Of a stretch of DNA of 7,428 bases, positions 5,662 through 7,428 are shown in pieces (the first letter of the stretch is position 1; each line of letters starts with the position of its first letter). Source of the DNA: Kiritimatiellia bacterium (lineage in GTDB: Bacteria; Verrucomicrobiota; Kiritimatiellia; RFP12; UBA1067); assembly GCA_017430155.1 (NCBI GenBank), contig JAFRNO010000021.1:1-7428 (forward strand). Direction: 5' to 3'. The notes under the pieces were generated by a model that saw nothing but the letters and a program-made list of their open reading frames with translations, was not told the origin of the DNA and ran no database searches. The position numbers were made by a program, and so were the translations under genes.

Positions 5662-7247
5662 AACGGATCGGAATTGCGCTGTTGCTTTTTGGAACGGCCT
5701 GCGCGGCTGCCACCTATCGGCGTCCGCTCGAGCGCGTGGCGTCGATGGACCCCATCCACGCATCCGCCGTGTACGACTCGCGCGCGGTGTCCCTCGTGTA
5801 CGAGCCGCTGCTTGAAGTCGACTACGAGGCGCGTCCCTACCGTCTCAAGTCGGGCGCGTGCGATCTGCCGGAGGTGAGTACGAACCGCCTCGTGTACACG
5901 TTCCGTCTGCGCGACGGCGTGCGCTTTCAGGACGACCCCTGTTTCCCCGACGGCAGAGGCCGGGAGGCGACGGCGGAGGACGTGGTGTTCTCGCTCACGC
6001 GTCTGCGTGATCCGGCGAATGCGTCGAGCGGCATGTGGACGATGGACTACGTCGACAAAGTGGAGGCTGTTGACGCGCGGACGGTGACGATCACGCTGAA
6101 GAAGCCGTTCCACGTGTTCCCCTGGCTTACAGCGCTGTCATACTCTGCGGTGGTGCCGCACGAGGCGGTGGAGAAGTACGGCACGTCGTTCGGGCAGCAC
6201 GCGGTGGGGACGGGTCCGTACCGTCTGACGGAATGGTGGCGCAACTACCGCATGGTCTTCGCGCGCGACGCCGCGTGGCGCGGGTGGGCGGCCCTCCGGA
6301 ATCCGGCGCCGTACGACAAGATCGAGTACGTGGTCGTGACCGATCCCTCCACCCAGTGGCTCATGTTCCTCGGCAAGGAGGTGGACGGCCTCGGCGGCAT
6401 AGACCGCAACAACTGGGACGCCGTGGTGGGCAAGGACGGGAAGCTCGTGCCGTCGCTCGCCGCACAGGGCGTGCGCCTCTTCTCCGCGCCGACGCTGCAG
6501 GTGATGTACGTGGGCTTCAACATGGACGACCCCCTGCTCGGGAAGAACAAGAAACTGCGCCAGGCGCTCAACTGCGCGTTCGACGCGCCCGCCTGGAAGC
6601 GTTTCCTCAACGACCGCGTGGAGCCGTCGGACGGTCCGCTGCCGCCGGGCGTGGACGGGCGCCTTGAGACGCCGTTCGCGTACGCGTTCAACGTGGAGAA
6701 GGCGAAGAAGCTCCTCGCGGAGGCCGGATTCCCGGAGGGCGTCGACCCGAAGACCGGCAAGCGGCTCGTCATCCCGATCGCCCTCGGACGGGCGGACCAG
6801 GGCGCGCGCGAGGAGGTGGAGCTGCTGCAGGGCTTCTACGACCGCGTGGGCATCAAGCTCGAACCGCAGTTCATGACGTGGGCGGCGTACCTCAAGGCCG
6901 TCTCGGACGGTCACACGACCCTCTTTATGCTCGGCTGGGTGGGCGACTATCCGGACGCGGAGAACTTCCTGCAGCTCTTCCACTCGAAGAACTGCTCGCC
7001 GGGCGCGAACCACGGCAACTACCGCAACCCGGAGTTCGACAAGTGCTACGACGAGGCGATGGCCGCCACCACGCCCGAGGCGCGGCAGGCGGCGTGGACG
7101 CGCGCGCAGGAGATCGTGCGCGAGGACTGTCCGTGGATTTTCCTCTACTTCCCGAAAGCCTACTCGATTCTCTGGAACCACGTGGGCAACTACCACCTCA
7201 CGGACTTCCCGTACGGCACGGAGAAGTATCTCCGTGCCGGGAAATGA
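5658..7247 (+). CDS. ABC transporter solute-binding protein, family 5 (Opp/Dpp type), exported
   Basis: The 529 residues cover a complete SBP_bac_5 protein. A signal peptide MKRIGIALLLFGTACAAA is visible. Cys15 is preceded by GTA, a poor lipobox, so a periplasmic form is somewhat more likely than a lipoprotein. Family motifs in order: ERVASMDPIHAS (25-36); YTFRLRDGVRFQD (80-92); TAEDVVFSLTRL (105-116); VGTGPYRLTEW (183-193); LRQALNCAFD (300-309); KAKKLLAEAGFPEG (348-361); and GWVGDYPDAENFLQLF (426-441). Such proteins deliver peptides, nickel or, in some bacteria such as Thermotoga, oligosaccharides to an ABC permease. None of the permease or ATPase genes is in view. The start overlaps the glycosidase stop, which makes a carbohydrate ligand plausible; this is inference from context only. 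Confidence 0.9.
   Translation: MKRIGIALLLFGTACAAATYRRPLERVASMDPIHASAVYDSRAVSLVYEPLLEVDYEARPYRLKSGACDLPEVSTNRLVYTFRLRDGVRFQDDPCFPDGRGREATAEDVVFSLTRLRDPANASSGMWTMDYVDKVEAVDARTVTITLKKPFHVFPWLTALSYSAVVPHEAVEKYGTSFGQHAVGTGPYRLTEWWRNYRMVFARDAAWRGWAALRNPAPYDKIEYVVVTDPSTQWLMFLGKEVDGLGGIDRNNWDAVVGKDGKLVPSLAAQGVRLFSAPTLQVMYVGFNMDDPLLGKNKKLRQALNCAFDAPAWKRFLNDRVEPSDGPLPPGVDGRLETPFAYAFNVEKAKKLLAEAGFPEGVDPKTGKRLVIPIALGRADQGAREEVELLQGFYDRVGIKLEPQFMTWAAYLKAVSDGHTTLFMLGWVGDYPDAENFLQLFHSKNCSPGANHGNYRNPEFDKCYDEAMAATTPEARQAAWTRAQEIVREDCPWIFLYFPKAYSILWNHVGNYHLTDFPYGTEKYLRAGK
7214..7239 (+). terminator. Strong 11-bp stem-loop at the end of the solute-binding protein gene
   Basis: CGGCACGGAGA (7214-7224) and TCTCCGTGCCG (7229-7239) are perfect inverted repeats around a four-base loop AGTA. 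The structure lies within the last codons, ending six bases before the TGA at 7245-7247. No T-run follows on either strand, so it is not a classical intrinsic terminator. It may act as a mRNA 3' stabiliser or as a weak, possibly bidirectional, terminator between convergent genes. The stem is certain from sequence; its function is inferred. Confidence 0.45.
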
Positions 7248-7427
7248 GCATCGAGTCGTTTGCCGCAGTGAGGGTTTGAATCCGGGATCGACCAAGATTT
7301 CTTTGTCGCCAAACCGTTCGGCCTTGAGCAATTCGGCCGTTTCGACGAGGCGGATGAATTCGGCGCGCCAGCCGTTGTCATCGGCACCTTTCGCGGCGCG
7401 GGCACGCTTGACCACGGCGTCGAACGA
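7248..7427 (-). CDS. C-terminal part of a von Willebrand A protein resembling YfbK (DUF3520 end), partial, 3' end unresolved
   Basis: The minus strand encodes, from the right edge inward, SFDAVVKRARAAKGAD, then DNGWRAEFIRLVETAELL, then KAERFGDKEILVDPGFKP. The part ending near base 7325 resembles the last residues of YfbK-type proteins, which have a vWA domain followed by DUF3520 and usually end in a GYRAEFIRLV-like helix. In these families the gene stops soon after this helix. Here the frame stays open past 7248 and through the antisense strand of the solute-binding gene to 6138, so the true stop cannot be placed. The other minus frames stop near 7190-7200. A short extension ended by a frameshift, or a rearranged or misassembled end, are possible. 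Function of the family is poorly known; YfbK-like proteins are commonly exported or membrane-linked. The assignment rests on about 35 residues. Confidence 0.42.
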
Positions 7428-7428
7428 G

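Noticed and set aside
3592..5763. 723-codon open frame on the minus strand opposite the glycosidase gene
   Set aside because: It is extremely rich in Arg, Ala and His, has no recognisable motif, and mirrors the GC-rich codon use of the + strand gene. Other long antisense frames, including most of 6138-7247, are judged the same way.
7214..7260. Hairpin and following bases as an integron attC or transposon end
   Set aside because: No RYYYAAC/GTTRRRY core sites, target duplication or transposase is visible; the hairpin is wholly within a normal protein C terminus.
7273..7283. GGTTTGAATCC resembling a tRNA T-loop
   Set aside because: The flanking bases do not form the required five-base T stem, and no anticodon or acceptor arms are present; the bases are explained by the minus-strand gene.

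Overview
The window is GC-rich bacterial DNA. All confident genes lie on the + strand, and one partial gene enters from the right on the - strand. The best guess for the host is a member of the Kiritimatiellota/Verrucomicrobiota side of the PVC group, probably an uncultured carbohydrate degrader. This rests on the style of the alpha-galactosidase-like enzyme, the large uncharacterised glycosidase and the family-5 solute-binding protein, and on a small basic protein next to prmA. It is an inference from recalled family resemblance; no 16S or other phylogenetic marker is present.

Layout. (1) 1-793: C-terminal part of a GH36-type alpha-galactosidase whose 5' end lies outside the window. (2) 794-896: an AT-rich intergenic region with short repeats and a sigma70-like promoter; its spacer contains a perfect 15-base dyad. 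(3) 897-1977: a two-gene unit of a 72-residue, very basic unknown protein and prmA (ribosomal protein L11 methyltransferase). (4) 1978-2035: a short gap with an extended -10 promoter placed so that the pgpA message should be leaderless or nearly so. (5) 2036-7247: a tightly overlapping set of pgpA (phosphatidylglycerophosphatase A), a 1046-residue multidomain clan GH-A-like glycoside hydrolase, and a family-5 ABC solute-binding protein. A strong stem-loop covers the last codons of the binding protein. (6) 7248-7428: the C-terminal end of a convergent gene resembling the YfbK-type von Willebrand A proteins, with no visible in-frame stop.

How the genes may work together. The small basic protein and PrmA look like a translation-associated pair. 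The glycosidase and the solute-binding protein are joined by an ATGA overlap and both have export-type N termini, so they may release and capture a sugar-containing ligand outside the cytoplasmic membrane. No ABC permease or ATPase is in the window. Both are apparently transcribed behind a phospholipid-synthesis gene, which is an unusual combination. I saw no CRISPR array, insertion sequence, rRNA or tRNA. Nothing here is clearly a new defence or mobile system; the items most worth checking are the promoter dyad, the unknown basic protein, the leaderless pgpA start, the atypical glycosidase and the unresolved right end.
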